This document shows, in pieces, positions 1 to 9,000 of a DNA stretch of 64,000 bases; the first letter of the stretch is position 1; every line of letters begins with the position of its first letter. The notes below the pieces were generated by a model that was not told the DNA's origin, searched no databases, and worked only from the letters and a program-made list of their open reading frames with translations. This DNA comes from Litoribaculum gwangyangense (GTDB taxonomy: Bacteria; Bacteroidota; Bacteroidia; Flavobacteriales; Flavobacteriaceae): positions 372,001-436,000 of the forward strand of contig NZ_BAABJW010000001.1 of the NCBI RefSeq assembly GCF_039543505.1. Direction: 5' to 3'. The translations under genes and the position numbers were made by a program.

Positions 1-1055
1 CTGATAAATTGATCTACTCCTGCTAATTCACCAAAAATCCCAACAGCTAAGGTCCCCCAAATACCACAAACTAGGTGAACTGCAATAGCTCCAACAGGAT
101 CATCTAACCTTAAACTATCAATAAATCTTACAGCTAACACAATAATTACACCTGCAACAGCTCCAATAATAATGGCATCCGTAGGACTCATTTGGTCTGC
201 TCCAGCGGTAATACCAACCAAACCTCCTAAAATACCATTTAAGAACATGGTTAAATCTAAATTTTTATACATCGCTGTTGATACCAACATAGCAACTACA
301 CCTCCTGCTGCTGCGGCTAAACACGTTGTTACCAAAACCAATGAGGTTAATCCTGGATCTGCAGAAAGTACTGAGCCACCATTAAAACCAAACCAACCTA
401 ACCATAGTACTAAAACTCCAGCAGTTGCCAAAGGAATGTTGTGACCTGGAATCGCTTGTGGTTTTCCATCTTTAAACTTTCCAATTCTTGAGCCTAATAA
501 CCAAACCGCTATTATAGCTGCCCATCCGCCAACTGAATGCACCAATGTAGAACCTGCAAAATCATAAAAAGGGGTTTCTAGAGTTTGTAAAAAGCCCCCG
601 CCCCATTTCCAAGAACCCGCTATGGGATAAACCAATCCAACATAAAAAATAGTAAAAATCATAAAGGGTACAATTTTCATACGTTCAGCTACCGCACCAG
701 ACACAATTGTTGCAGCAGTAGCAGCAAACATACCTTGAAAAAGGAAATCGGTCCAATAGGTATAGCCTTCATTATAAGTTAAATCCAAAGCCCCTTCGGC
801 AGTAAGTGGCGAATCCAATCCAATACCTGCAAAACCAAGAAAACCATTAAATTCACCTGGATACATTAAGTTAAAACCAACTAAGCAATATAAAAGCAGC
901 CCAATGGTAATAATAAAAATGTTTTTAAAAAGTATATTGATTGTGTTTTTTTGACGTGTTAATCCAATTTCTAAAAATGCAAAACCTAAGTGCATGAAAA
1001 AAACTAGAGCTGTACAGATCATCATCCATACATTGTTTGTTGTTAATAATTCCAT
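1..1055 (-). CDS. amt: Ammonium transporter (Amt family), C-terminus cut by window edge
   Basis: Inner-membrane ammonium channel. The reading frame starts at ATG 1053-1055 (MELLTTNNVWMMICTALVFF) and stays open to base 1, giving about 351 residues of an expected 400 or so, so the C-terminal end lies outside the window. Family marks include the DFAGSTLVHSVGG segment with the first pore histidine, an LVLWLGWFGFNGGS helix, and DPVGAIAVHLVCGIWG with the second pore histidine. It follows the PII gene by 26 bases, the common glnB-amt pairing in which PII blocks the channel. It is a diverged paralogue of the Amt encoded at 1610-2896. No signal peptide is seen, unlike some Amt proteins. Confidence 0.95.
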   Translation of the reverse strand, partial: MELLTTNNVWMMICTALVFFMHLGFAFLEIGLTRQKNTINILFKNIFIITIGLLLYCLVGFNLMYPGEFNGFLGFAGIGLDSPLTAEGALDLTYNEGYTYWTDFLFQGMFAATAATIVSGAVAERMKIVPFMIFTIFYVGLVYPIAGSWKWGGGFLQTLETPFYDFAGSTLVHSVGGWAAIIAVWLLGSRIGKFKDGKPQAIPGHNIPLATAGVLVLWLGWFGFNGGSVLSADPGLTSLVLVTTCLAAAAGGVVAMLVSTAMYKNLDLTMFLNGILGGLVGITAGADQMSPTDAIIIGAVAGVIIVLAVRFIDSLRLDDPVGAIAVHLVCGIWGTLAVGIFGELAGVDQFI

Positions 1056-1081
1056 AATAATTATTTAGTTTTTGATGGTTA

Positions 1082-1420
1082 TTATTTTAAAGTGTCGCCA
1101 CCTTTTTCTCCTGTTCTAATTCGGTAACATTCCTTTATTTCCGATACGAAAATTTTACCATCCCCGACATCGCCAGTTGCAGCTGAGTTAAGAATTGCTT
1201 GAATGGTAATTTCCTCAAAATCATCATTTACAACAATAGATAAATATCGTCGCTGTATATCGCTCGTACTATAAGAAACGCCTCGATAAACATGACCTTC
1301 CTTTTCGTTTCCTAAACCGGTTACATCCCAATAGGAAAAGAAATTAACGCCCACGCTATGTAACGCCTCTTTAACTTCACGATACTTTGATTTTCTGATA
1401 ATTGCTTCAATTTTTTTCAT
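1082..1420 (-). CDS. glnB: PII-family nitrogen regulator (GlnB/GlnK-like)
   Basis: 112-residue trimeric PII signal protein, which senses ATP/ADP and 2-oxoglutarate and usually gates the adjacent Amt. The start MKKIEAIIR, the GDGKIFV motif (about residues 86-92) and the C-terminal YRIRTGE are all conserved, so the nucleotide pocket looks intact. The T-loop is unusual: aligned by eye to E. coli GlnB it is one residue shorter, Gln39 is replaced by Glu (GNEKEG instead of GRQKG), and Lys58 corresponds to Arg. The tyrosine matching the uridylylated Tyr51 appears to be kept (Tyr50). The gene lies between two amt genes and is probably co-transcribed with the downstream amt. A strong terminator separates it from the upstream amt, so it probably has its own promoter in 1421-1530, though I could not identify one. 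Confidence 0.93.
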   Translation of the reverse strand: MKKIEAIIRKSKYREVKEALHSVGVNFFSYWDVTGLGNEKEGHVYRGVSYSTSDIQRRYLSIVVNDDFEEITIQAILNSAATGDVGDGKIFVSEIKECYRIRTGEKGGDTLK

Positions 1421-1530
1421 AATTCATTATCTTAATTGTATTATTTAGTTGGTTAAAATAGAAAATAATTCAGTGTTCGAAAAACATATAGATTATTTAT
1501 GCCTTTTTCTTATTAATTTTTGAAAATTTA

Positions 1531-1561
1531 AAAAGATGCCTTAAAAATTAAGGCATCTTTT
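1531..1561 (-). terminator. Rho-independent terminator after amt
   Basis: Perfect 14-bp inverted repeat (AAAAGATGCCTTAA at 1531-1544, TTAAGGCATCTTTT at 1548-1561) with a 3-base loop. On the minus strand it is followed by a T-rich tract. It lies 49 bases after the stop of the amt at 1610-2896 and ahead of the PII gene. Confidence 0.9.
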
Positions 1562-1609
1562 AGATAATTTTATATTTAAAATTTTATGATTTGAAATATT
1601 GTTTTACAA

Positions 1610-2896
1610 TTATTCCATTTCTCTTTGTCTCTTACCAGGATACGCGATGGTACCATGTTCTGAAATATCAAGACCTGCTATTTCTTCTTCTTCAGTAACT
1701 CTTAATCCTCCGAAAGCTTTCTTAATAATAAATAAGAATATAAATGATAATAACAGTGCCCAAACAGCATAAGCTAAAACCCCAATGGCTTGTGCACCTA
1801 ATTGAGCAGCACCTCCACCGTTGAATAAACCAATTCCCGTATCACCGTCAACACCCCAAAGACCTATAACTAAAGTTCCCCAAGCACCAGCAACGCCATG
1901 TACAGAAATAGCCCCTACAGCATCATCAATTTTTAATGTTTTCTCTATGAATCCAATAGAAAGTACAACAAGGATACCTCCTAATAAACCTGCTAATACA
2001 GCACCTCCTTCAGTCATGTTACCACATCCAGCAGTAATACTTACAAGACCAGCAAGCGCACCATTTAAAGTCATTCCTAAATTTGGTTTACCATTCTTAA
2101 TCCAAGTAAATAATAATCCACCTAAGGCACCAGCAGCAGCAGCTAAGTTAGTTACCAAAACAACTTGAGAAGCAGCAGTAGCATCATCACCACCCCATGC
2201 TAGTTGAGAACCACCGTTAAAACCAAACCATCCTAACCAAAGAATAAATACCCCCAAAGTAGCGTACATTTGGTTATGACCATGCATTTCAACTGGCTTA
2301 CCATCAAGGTATTTTCCAATTCTTGGACCTACCATCCAAGCAGCAACTAAAGCAGCCCATCCACCCACAGAGTGAACAATTGAAGATCCAGCGAAATCTA
2401 TAAATTCTGCAGGCATAATTCCATCTGTGTTGTTTAACCAACCACCATTCCATTCCCAACCACCAGCGATAGGGTAAATGATAGCAGTTAATACAATACT
2501 AAAAATAGCATAGGTAGTATATTTTGTTCTTCCAGCTATGGCTCCAGAAACAATAGTTGCAGCCGTTGCAGCAAATACCGTTTGAAAGAATAAATCGGCT
2601 GCTCCTTGTGAGAAGATAAAACCTCCCCAGTGGAACCAACCTCCACCCATATCTGAGCCATACATTAAAGAATATCCAACAAACCAGAAGGCTAAAGAAC
2701 CAACTGCTATGTCTAAGAAATTCTTCATAGCGATGTTAACCGCGTTTTTAGAATCTGTCATACCAGATTCTACTAAGAAAAATCCTGCTTGCATAAAGAA
2801 TACTAGGATACCAGAAATAAGCATCCACATCATTCCCATATCGCCTTCAACAGCGGCAGTATCTTGAATAAAAAGTGACATATTTAATATTGACAT
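1610..2896 (-). CDS. amt: Ammonium transporter (Amt family)
   Basis: Complete 428-residue ammonium channel with about 11 hydrophobic helices. Key segments are FFMQAGFFLVESGM near the N-terminus, FIDFAGSSIVHSVGGWAALV (first pore histidine), LGWFGFNGGS and AISVHGVAGAWG (second pore histidine). The C-terminal cytoplasmic tail ends in charged residues that in this family contact PII. The first Met is at 2896; the in-frame MSLF at 2881 is an alternative. It lies 85 bases after the porin gene and upstream of glnB, so porin, two Amt proteins and PII form one nitrogen-uptake block. Having two Amt paralogues flanking PII suggests different affinities or regulation, which is inference. Confidence 0.96.
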   Translation of the reverse strand: MSILNMSLFIQDTAAVEGDMGMMWMLISGILVFFMQAGFFLVESGMTDSKNAVNIAMKNFLDIAVGSLAFWFVGYSLMYGSDMGGGWFHWGGFIFSQGAADLFFQTVFAATAATIVSGAIAGRTKYTTYAIFSIVLTAIIYPIAGGWEWNGGWLNNTDGIMPAEFIDFAGSSIVHSVGGWAALVAAWMVGPRIGKYLDGKPVEMHGHNQMYATLGVFILWLGWFGFNGGSQLAWGGDDATAASQVVLVTNLAAAAGALGGLLFTWIKNGKPNLGMTLNGALAGLVSITAGCGNMTEGGAVLAGLLGGILVVLSIGFIEKTLKIDDAVGAISVHGVAGAWGTLVIGLWGVDGDTGIGLFNGGGAAQLGAQAIGVLAYAVWALLLSFIFLFIIKKAFGGLRVTEEEEIAGLDISEHGTIAYPGKRQREME

Positions 2897-2944
2897 AATA
2901 AATAGTTTTTAATGGTTAGTAATTAATTAATTTTTTAGAAAGAA

Positions 2945-2972
2945 ATGCCCGTTCAATTTCTCGAACGGGCAT
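2945..2972 (-). terminator. Terminator after porin gene
   Basis: Inverted repeat with 10-bp arms (ATGCCCGTTC 2945-2954, GAACGGGCAT 2963-2972) and an 8-base loop, 10 bases downstream of the porin stop. On the minus strand it runs into a moderately T-rich stretch, so some read-through into amt is plausible. Confidence 0.75.
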
Positions 2973-2981
2973 AATATATGT

Positions 2982-4028
2982 TTAGAATGAGTAGATTGCG
3001 GCTAAAACAAAAGACCCTAAGCTTTTTGTTCCAGCTAAATCATTGTCAATAAACGCTTCTTCTGAAGCACTATCCAATCTAATCTCTGGTTTAATAGTTA
3101 AATTGTCGATTGCTAAACTACCTGTTAATGTTAATGCAAATACAGAACCATCGCCATCGGCATCATAGCCTCCAATAGCTCCTGCTCCAAATTCTGTCTC
3201 TGTAAAATATTCACCTCTTAATCCAATGGTAAAAGAATCAGAAGTAGATAATTGAGGATATAAAGCTACACCTGCAAATGAGCCAGCATCTTCTATATCT
3301 AGATAAGCGGCATTGATACCTAAGAAGAAATCATCAGATAAATCAAATCCACCTGTAAAATCAATTTCAGTGAAAGAAGGATCTAATAAAAAGTTTAAAA
3401 ACTGACCTGAATATCCAAGTTGAGCCCCAAAGGCGTAGTCTCCTGTTGAGTTAAACTCTGTAAAATCAGTATCGTTCATAACAGCCAACATTAAACTAAA
3501 ATCATCACTTAAAGCTATATCAGCTTTTAAACCTGTATGGCTGAAAGGTCCGTAAGAGAATAAATAAGATGTACTGTAGTTAAAGTTAGCAGTTGGAGAA
3601 ATTACCTCATAACCTAAAAAGGTATTAAAGTTACCCATGGTTAATGTTACAGACTCACTTACATTCCAGTAAGCATAAAGTTGGTTTACTATATTAGATG
3701 AAGCATAAAAAGGATCTGCTTGCGGGGAATTAAAGACTGCATCTGCACCTCTTGGTCCAAATACTAAATCAGCAACAAAACCTACTTTTTCTCCTTCATA
3801 GCCTAAAACTACATTAGCCATACCCAAAGCAAAGCCAGGTAAATTAGCGAAGGAAGATCCAGGAGCAATAGCATTTTCATCGTTTGGAGCCGTAAAGTTA
3901 GCTCTGTAATAAGCATCAATGCTACCACTTACAGTAAATGAAGGTTTAGTTTCCTCTTCTTGTGCAAATAAACTACATGCTATAAAGAACATTGAAAGTG
4001 TAATTAATTTTCTCATAATTGTTTTCAT
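2982..4028 (-). CDS. Outer-membrane beta-barrel porin
   Basis: 348 residues with a clear signal peptide (MKTIMRKLITLSMFFIACSLFAQ; a start at the internal MRKL is also possible). Alternating amphipathic strands follow and the protein ends in a terminal aromatic, Phe (AIYSF), the hallmark of barrels inserted by BamA. It resembles the OmpL-like/BBP2 porins of Bacteroidota. There is an acidic loop with a DADGDG calcium-like motif near residue 285. Its position directly upstream of amt and its divergence from glutamate synthase suggest passage of small nitrogen compounds across the outer membrane; this is inferred from context, as the family does not define a substrate. The duplicated motif at 4097-4166 lies in its likely promoter region. 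Confidence 0.85.
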   Translation of the reverse strand: MKTIMRKLITLSMFFIACSLFAQEEETKPSFTVSGSIDAYYRANFTAPNDENAIAPGSSFANLPGFALGMANVVLGYEGEKVGFVADLVFGPRGADAVFNSPQADPFYASSNIVNQLYAYWNVSESVTLTMGNFNTFLGYEVISPTANFNYSTSYLFSYGPFSHTGLKADIALSDDFSLMLAVMNDTDFTEFNSTGDYAFGAQLGYSGQFLNFLLDPSFTEIDFTGGFDLSDDFFLGINAAYLDIEDAGSFAGVALYPQLSTSDSFTIGLRGEYFTETEFGAGAIGGYDADGDGSVFALTLTGSLAIDNLTIKPEIRLDSASEEAFIDNDLAGTKSLGSFVLAAIYSF

Positions 4029-4096
4029 TTAAGTTATTAAATTTTTTAGTTAATTTTCATTAAGAACGGCGTAAAACTATGTGAAAAACTTTTAAC

Positions 4097-4113
4097 CCCC
4101 ATAAAAAATAGGG
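4097..4113 (+). promoter_or_regulatory. Operator-like motif, copy 1
   Basis: CCCCATAAAAAATAGGG, an imperfect dyad with CCCYAT-type half sites. It matches the reverse complement of copy 2 (4150-4166) at 15 of 17 positions. It lies 69 bases upstream of the porin start. This is a putative binding site; no regulator can be named from the sequence. Confidence 0.5.
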
Positions 4114-4149
4114 CTATTTAAATCACTTTTATCAATATTCTAATTTTTA

Positions 4150-4166
4150 CCCTATTTTTTTAGGGG
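4150..4166 (-). promoter_or_regulatory. Operator-like motif, copy 2
   Basis: Plus strand CCCTATTTTTTTAGGGG, the inverted counterpart of copy 1. The centre-to-centre distance is 53 bases, close to five helical turns, as expected for cooperative binding on one face of DNA. Its position upstream of the nitrogen genes in both directions supports a regulatory role. Confidence 0.5.
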
Positions 4167-4481
4167 TATTTGTATTATTTATTGTTTTTTTGAATTTTCG
4201 ACAAATTAAATATTTGAATAATCATCAGTTTTTTTTTAATTTTCATGCTATTATTTTTGAAAAAATCATGTTTTAATACTATTTATTCATATATCTATAC
4301 ATATTACTATAGTTTTTTGAATTGAGTATTTAATAAAAAAAGTGTTTAATATTGATATTTAAATATTTTTTTCAAGACTTCGCTTCTAAAATCGAAATAA
4401 TGAATTAGCCCTTATTGTTATTCAAATACTAGTACATATCTTTACGTTTCAACTTAAATTTTAATCCAATAATTGTTGATT

Positions 4482-7400
4482 ATGCTGAAGAAACAAGGAC
4501 TGTATTTACCTGAATTTGAACATGAAAATTGTGGTGCTGGTTTTATTTGTAACCTTAAAGGAGAGAAAACAAACCAAATTATTCATGATGCCCTAGAAAT
4601 TTTGGTAAAATTGGAGCACCGAGGCGGTGTAAGTGCTGATGGAAAAACAGGTGATGGCGCAGGTTTATTAATTGATATCCCTCACGAATACTTTCAAAGA
4701 GTTTGTAATTTCACCATTCCTCAACCCAGAGAATATGCTGTTGGTATGGTTTTTTTACCTAAAATCAAAAACCAATATGAATTTTGTAAAAATATCTTTG
4801 AAAAAGAAATAAAAACTCAAGGGCTTACAGTTTTGGGATGGCGAAAAGTACCTGTAGATTCTTCACATCTAGGTGAAATTGCTAAAGCATCAGAACCCAT
4901 TATAGAGCAAATATTTGTGGGTAAAACCGACACCATAGATGAAGGTACTTTTAAAGCAAAGCTCTACGCAGCTCGGAAAATTACCGAACATGAAATAAGA
5001 AACTCCAAAATTTCTGAAAGCAGCTATTTTTATTTGCCTAGTTTATCGACTACAACCCTCATATATAAGGGTATAATTATGCCTGAAGATATAGGTCCAT
5101 ACTATACTGATTTACAACAAATAGATTTGGTAACCCGTTTAGCCTTGGTACATCAGCGTTTTTCAACCAACACTATGCCAACATGGGAATTGGCCCAACC
5201 TTTCCGTTTTATGTGTCAAAATGGTGAAATAAATACTCTTCGTGGCAATGTAAGCAGGATGCGTGTTCGAGAGGAAATTATGAAAAGTGACGTATTTGGG
5301 CCTCAAATAGAGAAGTTGTTCCCAATAATTCTTCCAGGAAAATCTGATTCCGCATCCATGGATATGGTGGTTGAATTATTAACACATACCGGAAGATCAT
5401 TACCTGAAATCATGATGATGATGATTCCTGAAGCCTGGGAAAAACACGCTACCATGTCGCCAGAAAGAAAGGCTTTTTACGAATATAATGCATGCATTAT
5501 GGAACCTTGGGATGGCCCGGCTTCAGTGCCATTTACAGATGGAGATTACATTGGTGCTTTATTAGACAGGAATGGTTTAAGACCTTCTAGATATACCGTA
5601 ACCAAAAGTGGCAAATTAATTATGTCCTCAGAAATTGGTGTGGTCGATATCGCTCCAGAAGACATTTTAAGCCATGGTCGTTTAGAACCTGGAAAGATGT
5701 TTTTGGTAGATATGAATGAAGGACGAATCATTAAAGATGAAGAAATTAAGAGCAAAATTGTTTCGGAAAGACCTTATAAAGAATGGCTCGACAAAACGCG
5801 TTTGCATTTAAGAGATGTACCTTACACCAACACTACATGCCCCATTGAAACTATTGATATAAAAACAAGACAACGATTATTTAACTATACGTTTGAAGAC
5901 ATACAAGAAGTTATAACCCCAATGGCACTTGATGGCAAAGAGGCTTTGGGCTCTATGGGAATCGATACCCCGCTTGCAGTTTTATCAGACAGACCACAGC
6001 TTATTTCAAACTACTTTAAACAATTATTTGCGCAAGTTACCAACCCTCCATTGGACGGTATTCGTGAAGAAATTGTAACCGATATTGCATTAAATCTAGG
6101 AAAAGACAGAAATATTTTCAGCATTACCGAAAGACAATGTAGAAAACTACGCATTCAAAATCCTGTGATATCAAACGATGATTTAGAAAAGATACGAACG
6201 ATAAATATTGATGGTTTCAAAGCAGAAACTATTCAAATTTTATATCCTAAATCGCAAGGACTTAATGGTCTGGAAGATGCCTTAGAAGATATTATTGTTC
6301 AAACCACAAAGGCTTTGGAGCGCGGAACTAACATTATCATCCTTTCAGATAGAGGTGTTAATCAAGATTTTGCGCCAATTCCTGCTTTACTAGCCTGTTC
6401 TTACGTAAATCATCAAATGAACCGTTTACGTAAACGTTCTTATTTTGATATCATTATAGAATCTGCCGAACCAAGGGAGCCACACCATTTTGCAACATTG
6501 TTTGGTTATGGAGCAAGTGCCATCAACCCGTATATGGTTAATGAAATTATTAGAATGCAGGTTACAGAAGGTTTTATAACCAATATGGATGAACAAAAAG
6601 CGGTTGATAACTTCAACAAGGCCATAGGAAAGGGCATCTTAAAAATCATGAATAAAATTGGAATCTCTACCCTACACTCTTACAGAGGTTCCCAAATTTT
6701 TGAAATTGTTGGTTTTAACTCACAATTTGTAGAAAAATATTTCCCATACACTGCTTCAAGAATTGAAGGTATAGGTCTTTATGAAATAGAAAAAGAAATT
6801 AATGAACGCTATAAGCAAGCTTATCCTGACAATCAGATTGACAAGAAATTAGGCTTAAATATTGGTGGCGATTATAGATGGCGACGAAATGGTGAAAGAC
6901 ATCTGTTTAACCCAACTACGGTTGCAAAACTTCAACAGGCTGTTAGGTTAAGTGATCAAAACGCTTATGATGTTTACTCGAAAGCCATAAACGAACAAGC
7001 GGAAAATTTAATGACCATTCGTGGATTATTTGAATTTGATAATTTAGACCCTATTCCAATAGATGAAGTAGAACCTTGGACAGAAATTGTAAAGCGTTTC
7101 AAAACGGGAGCCATGTCATACGGTTCTATTTCTCGTGAAGCACATGAAAATCTCGCTATAGCCATGAACCGAATTGGTGGAAAATCCAATTCTGGTGAAG
7201 GTGGTGAAGACAGAAGACGCTTCCATCCAGACACCAACGGTGATAGTCGAAACTCGGCTATTAAACAAGTTGCTTCTGGACGCTTTGGAGTTACTTCACA
7301 TTATCTAACAAATGCTAGGGAAATTCAAATAAAAATGGCACAAGGTGCAAAACCAGGTGAAGGTGGTCAATTACCAGGATACAAAGTATTGCCTTGGATT

Positions 7401-8996
7401 GCTGCTGCTCGAAACTCTACGCCTTTTGTAGGATTAATTTCGCCTCCGCCACATCACGACATTTATTCTATTGAAGATTTAGCACAACTGATTTTTGATT
7501 TAAAAAATGCCAATCGTGAAGCTAGAATTAATGTGAAATTAGTTTCTGAGGTGGGTGTTGGTACTATTGCAGCTGGTGTTGCCAAAGCCAAAGCCGATGT
7601 GGTACTTATTTCAGGATATGACGGTGGTACAGGAGCTTCTCCCTTAACCTCATTAAAACATGCTGGTTTACCATGGGAACTTGGTTTAGCAGAAGCACAG
7701 CAAACCTTGGTTTTAAACAATTTAAGAAGTAGAATCGTTGTTGAGTGCGACGGACAATTAAAAACAGGTCGTGATGTAGCCATCGCAGCATTATTAGGAG
7801 CTGAAGAATTTGGTTTTGCAACAGCACCTCTGGTAGCCTCAGGCTGCATTATGATGCGAAAGTGTCATTTAAACACCTGCCCTGTAGGTGTAGCCACTCA
7901 AGACAAAGAACTGCGTAAAAACTTTAAAGGTACACCAGAGCACGTTATCAATTTCTTCTATTATATAGCTGAAGAATTAAGAAGTATTATGGCGCAATTA
8001 GGCTTCAGAACTCTTGGAGAGATGGTGGGACAAACTCATAAAATCAATGCTAATAAAGCTATAAAGCACTACAAAGCTAAAGGATTAGACTTGTCGAGTA
8101 TTTTACACAGGCCTTCGGCTTACAAGCAAATGATTGTAAAAAATACCGAAAAACAAGATCATAATTTAGATGGTGTTTTGGATTTTACCATTTTAAAAGA
8201 CTCACATAGAGCCTTATACAGAAAGGAAAAAATGACATTGCAATACCCCATTAGAAATATAAATAGAACCGTTGGAGCTATTGTAAGTAATGAAATTTCA
8301 AAAATTTATGGCCATTTAGGACTGCCTGAAGACACTTTAAATATTAATTTTAATGGCTCGGCGGGTCAAAGTTTCGGTGCTTTTGGGGCACATGGCTTAA
8401 CCTTTACACTTGAAGGAAATACTAACGACTATTTGGGTAAAGGATTATCTGGTGCAAAGCTTATTATAAAAAAACCAACGAAAGCAGATTTTGTAGCTGA
8501 AGAGAACATCATTGTTGGTAATGTTTGTTTATTTGGAGCCGTTCATGGTCAAGCATTCATAAATGGTATAGCAGGTGAACGTTTTGCCGTACGAAACTCA
8601 GGAGCTACTGCCGTAGTGGAAGGGGTAGGAGACCATTGTTGTGAATATATGACAGGTGGAAAAGTAGTGGTTCTTGGTAAGACAGGCAGAAACTTTGCGG
8701 CTGGTATGAGTGGTGGTATTGCTTATGTTTACGATCCTGAAAATAAATTTGTTAATGGATTATGTAATACCGAGACCATTGAATTTGAAGAGGTTTTAGG
8801 AGAAGACGCTTCAGATTTAAAAGCCTTAATTGAAAAACATAAATTATATACAGATAGTAAACTCGCTACTAGATTGTTGGACAATTGGGATGAAAGTTTA
8901 AGAAACTTCATAAAAGTGATGCCTACAGAGTATAAACGTGCCTTAAAACGTTTAGAAACCGAAGAACCAATGGTAGAGGAATTAACAATAGCATAA
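4482..8996 (+). CDS. gltB: Glutamate synthase, large (alpha) subunit
   Basis: About 1504 residues. It makes two glutamates from glutamine and 2-oxoglutarate together with GltD. Domains in order: an N-terminal class-II glutamine amidotransferase with the nucleophile at Cys17 (HENCGAGF; residues 1-16 are the expected cleaved propeptide); a central domain; an FMN-binding synthase barrel (GEGGEDRRRF, GAKPGEGGQLPGYKV, ISGYDGGTGASP); 3Fe-4S cysteines in CIMMRKCHLNTCPVG; and a C-terminal beta-helix of glycine repeats. I prefer ATG 4482 (MLKKQGLYLPEFEHENC) over the in-frame TTG at 4473, which adds only three residues. The gltD start follows four bases after the stop, so the pair is one operon, divergent from ammonium uptake. 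Flavobacterial promoter-like TATTTTTG lies at 4252-4259. Confidence 0.97.
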   Translation: MLKKQGLYLPEFEHENCGAGFICNLKGEKTNQIIHDALEILVKLEHRGGVSADGKTGDGAGLLIDIPHEYFQRVCNFTIPQPREYAVGMVFLPKIKNQYEFCKNIFEKEIKTQGLTVLGWRKVPVDSSHLGEIAKASEPIIEQIFVGKTDTIDEGTFKAKLYAARKITEHEIRNSKISESSYFYLPSLSTTTLIYKGIIMPEDIGPYYTDLQQIDLVTRLALVHQRFSTNTMPTWELAQPFRFMCQNGEINTLRGNVSRMRVREEIMKSDVFGPQIEKLFPIILPGKSDSASMDMVVELLTHTGRSLPEIMMMMIPEAWEKHATMSPERKAFYEYNACIMEPWDGPASVPFTDGDYIGALLDRNGLRPSRYTVTKSGKLIMSSEIGVVDIAPEDILSHGRLEPGKMFLVDMNEGRIIKDEEIKSKIVSERPYKEWLDKTRLHLRDVPYTNTTCPIETIDIKTRQRLFNYTFEDIQEVITPMALDGKEALGSMGIDTPLAVLSDRPQLISNYFKQLFAQVTNPPLDGIREEIVTDIALNLGKDRNIFSITERQCRKLRIQNPVISNDDLEKIRTINIDGFKAETIQILYPKSQGLNGLEDALEDIIVQTTKALERGTNIIILSDRGVNQDFAPIPALLACSYVNHQMNRLRKRSYFDIIIESAEPREPHHFATLFGYGASAINPYMVNEIIRMQVTEGFITNMDEQKAVDNFNKAIGKGILKIMNKIGISTLHSYRGSQIFEIVGFNSQFVEKYFPYTASRIEGIGLYEIEKEINERYKQAYPDNQIDKKLGLNIGGDYRWRRNGERHLFNPTTVAKLQQAVRLSDQNAYDVYSKAINEQAENLMTIRGLFEFDNLDPIPIDEVEPWTEIVKRFKTGAMSYGSISREAHENLAIAMNRIGGKSNSGEGGEDRRRFHPDTNGDSRNSAIKQVASGRFGVTSHYLTNAREIQIKMAQGAKPGEGGQLPGYKVLPWIAAARNSTPFVGLISPPPHHDIYSIEDLAQLIFDLKNANREARINVKLVSEVGVGTIAAGVAKAKADVVLISGYDGGTGASPLTSLKHAGLPWELGLAEAQQTLVLNNLRSRIVVECDGQLKTGRDVAIAALLGAEEFGFATAPLVASGCIMMRKCHLNTCPVGVATQDKELRKNFKGTPEHVINFFYYIAEELRSIMAQLGFRTLGEMVGQTHKINANKAIKHYKAKGLDLSSILHRPSAYKQMIVKNTEKQDHNLDGVLDFTILKDSHRALYRKEKMTLQYPIRNINRTVGAIVSNEISKIYGHLGLPEDTLNINFNGSAGQSFGAFGAHGLTFTLEGNTNDYLGKGLSGAKLIIKKPTKADFVAEENIIVGNVCLFGAVHGQAFINGIAGERFAVRNSGATAVVEGVGDHCCEYMTGGKVVVLGKTGRNFAAGMSGGIAYVYDPENKFVNGLCNTETIEFEEVLGEDASDLKALIEKHKLYTDSKLATRLLDNWDESLRNFIKVMPTEYKRALKRLETEEPMVEELTIA

Positions 8997-9000
8997 TGTC

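Larger units (their letters stand above)
4029..4481. other. Divergent intergenic region, porin versus gltB
   Basis: About 450 bases, very AT-rich, with no credible gene on either strand. It must hold the promoters of both the porin/amt/glnB block and gltBD. It contains two copies of a 17-bp motif (annotated separately) and a TATTTTTG at 4252-4259 matching the flavobacterial -7 box TAnnTTTG for gltB, without an obvious -33 TTG. I see no sigma-54 type GG-N10-GC element. Confidence 0.6.

Noticed and set aside
1821..2168. Plus-strand ORF of 115 codons inside amt
   Set aside because: It lies antisense to the conserved membrane domains of the Amt protein and shows no family feature of its own; its length comes from base composition.
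4029..4481. Sigma-54 type promoter for the nitrogen genes
   Set aside because: No GG-N10-GC pair at proper spacing was found in the divergent region.
7463..7849. Minus-strand ORF of 128 codons inside gltB
   Set aside because: Antisense to the FMN domain; its Pro/Ser/Ala-rich translation has no domain pattern.
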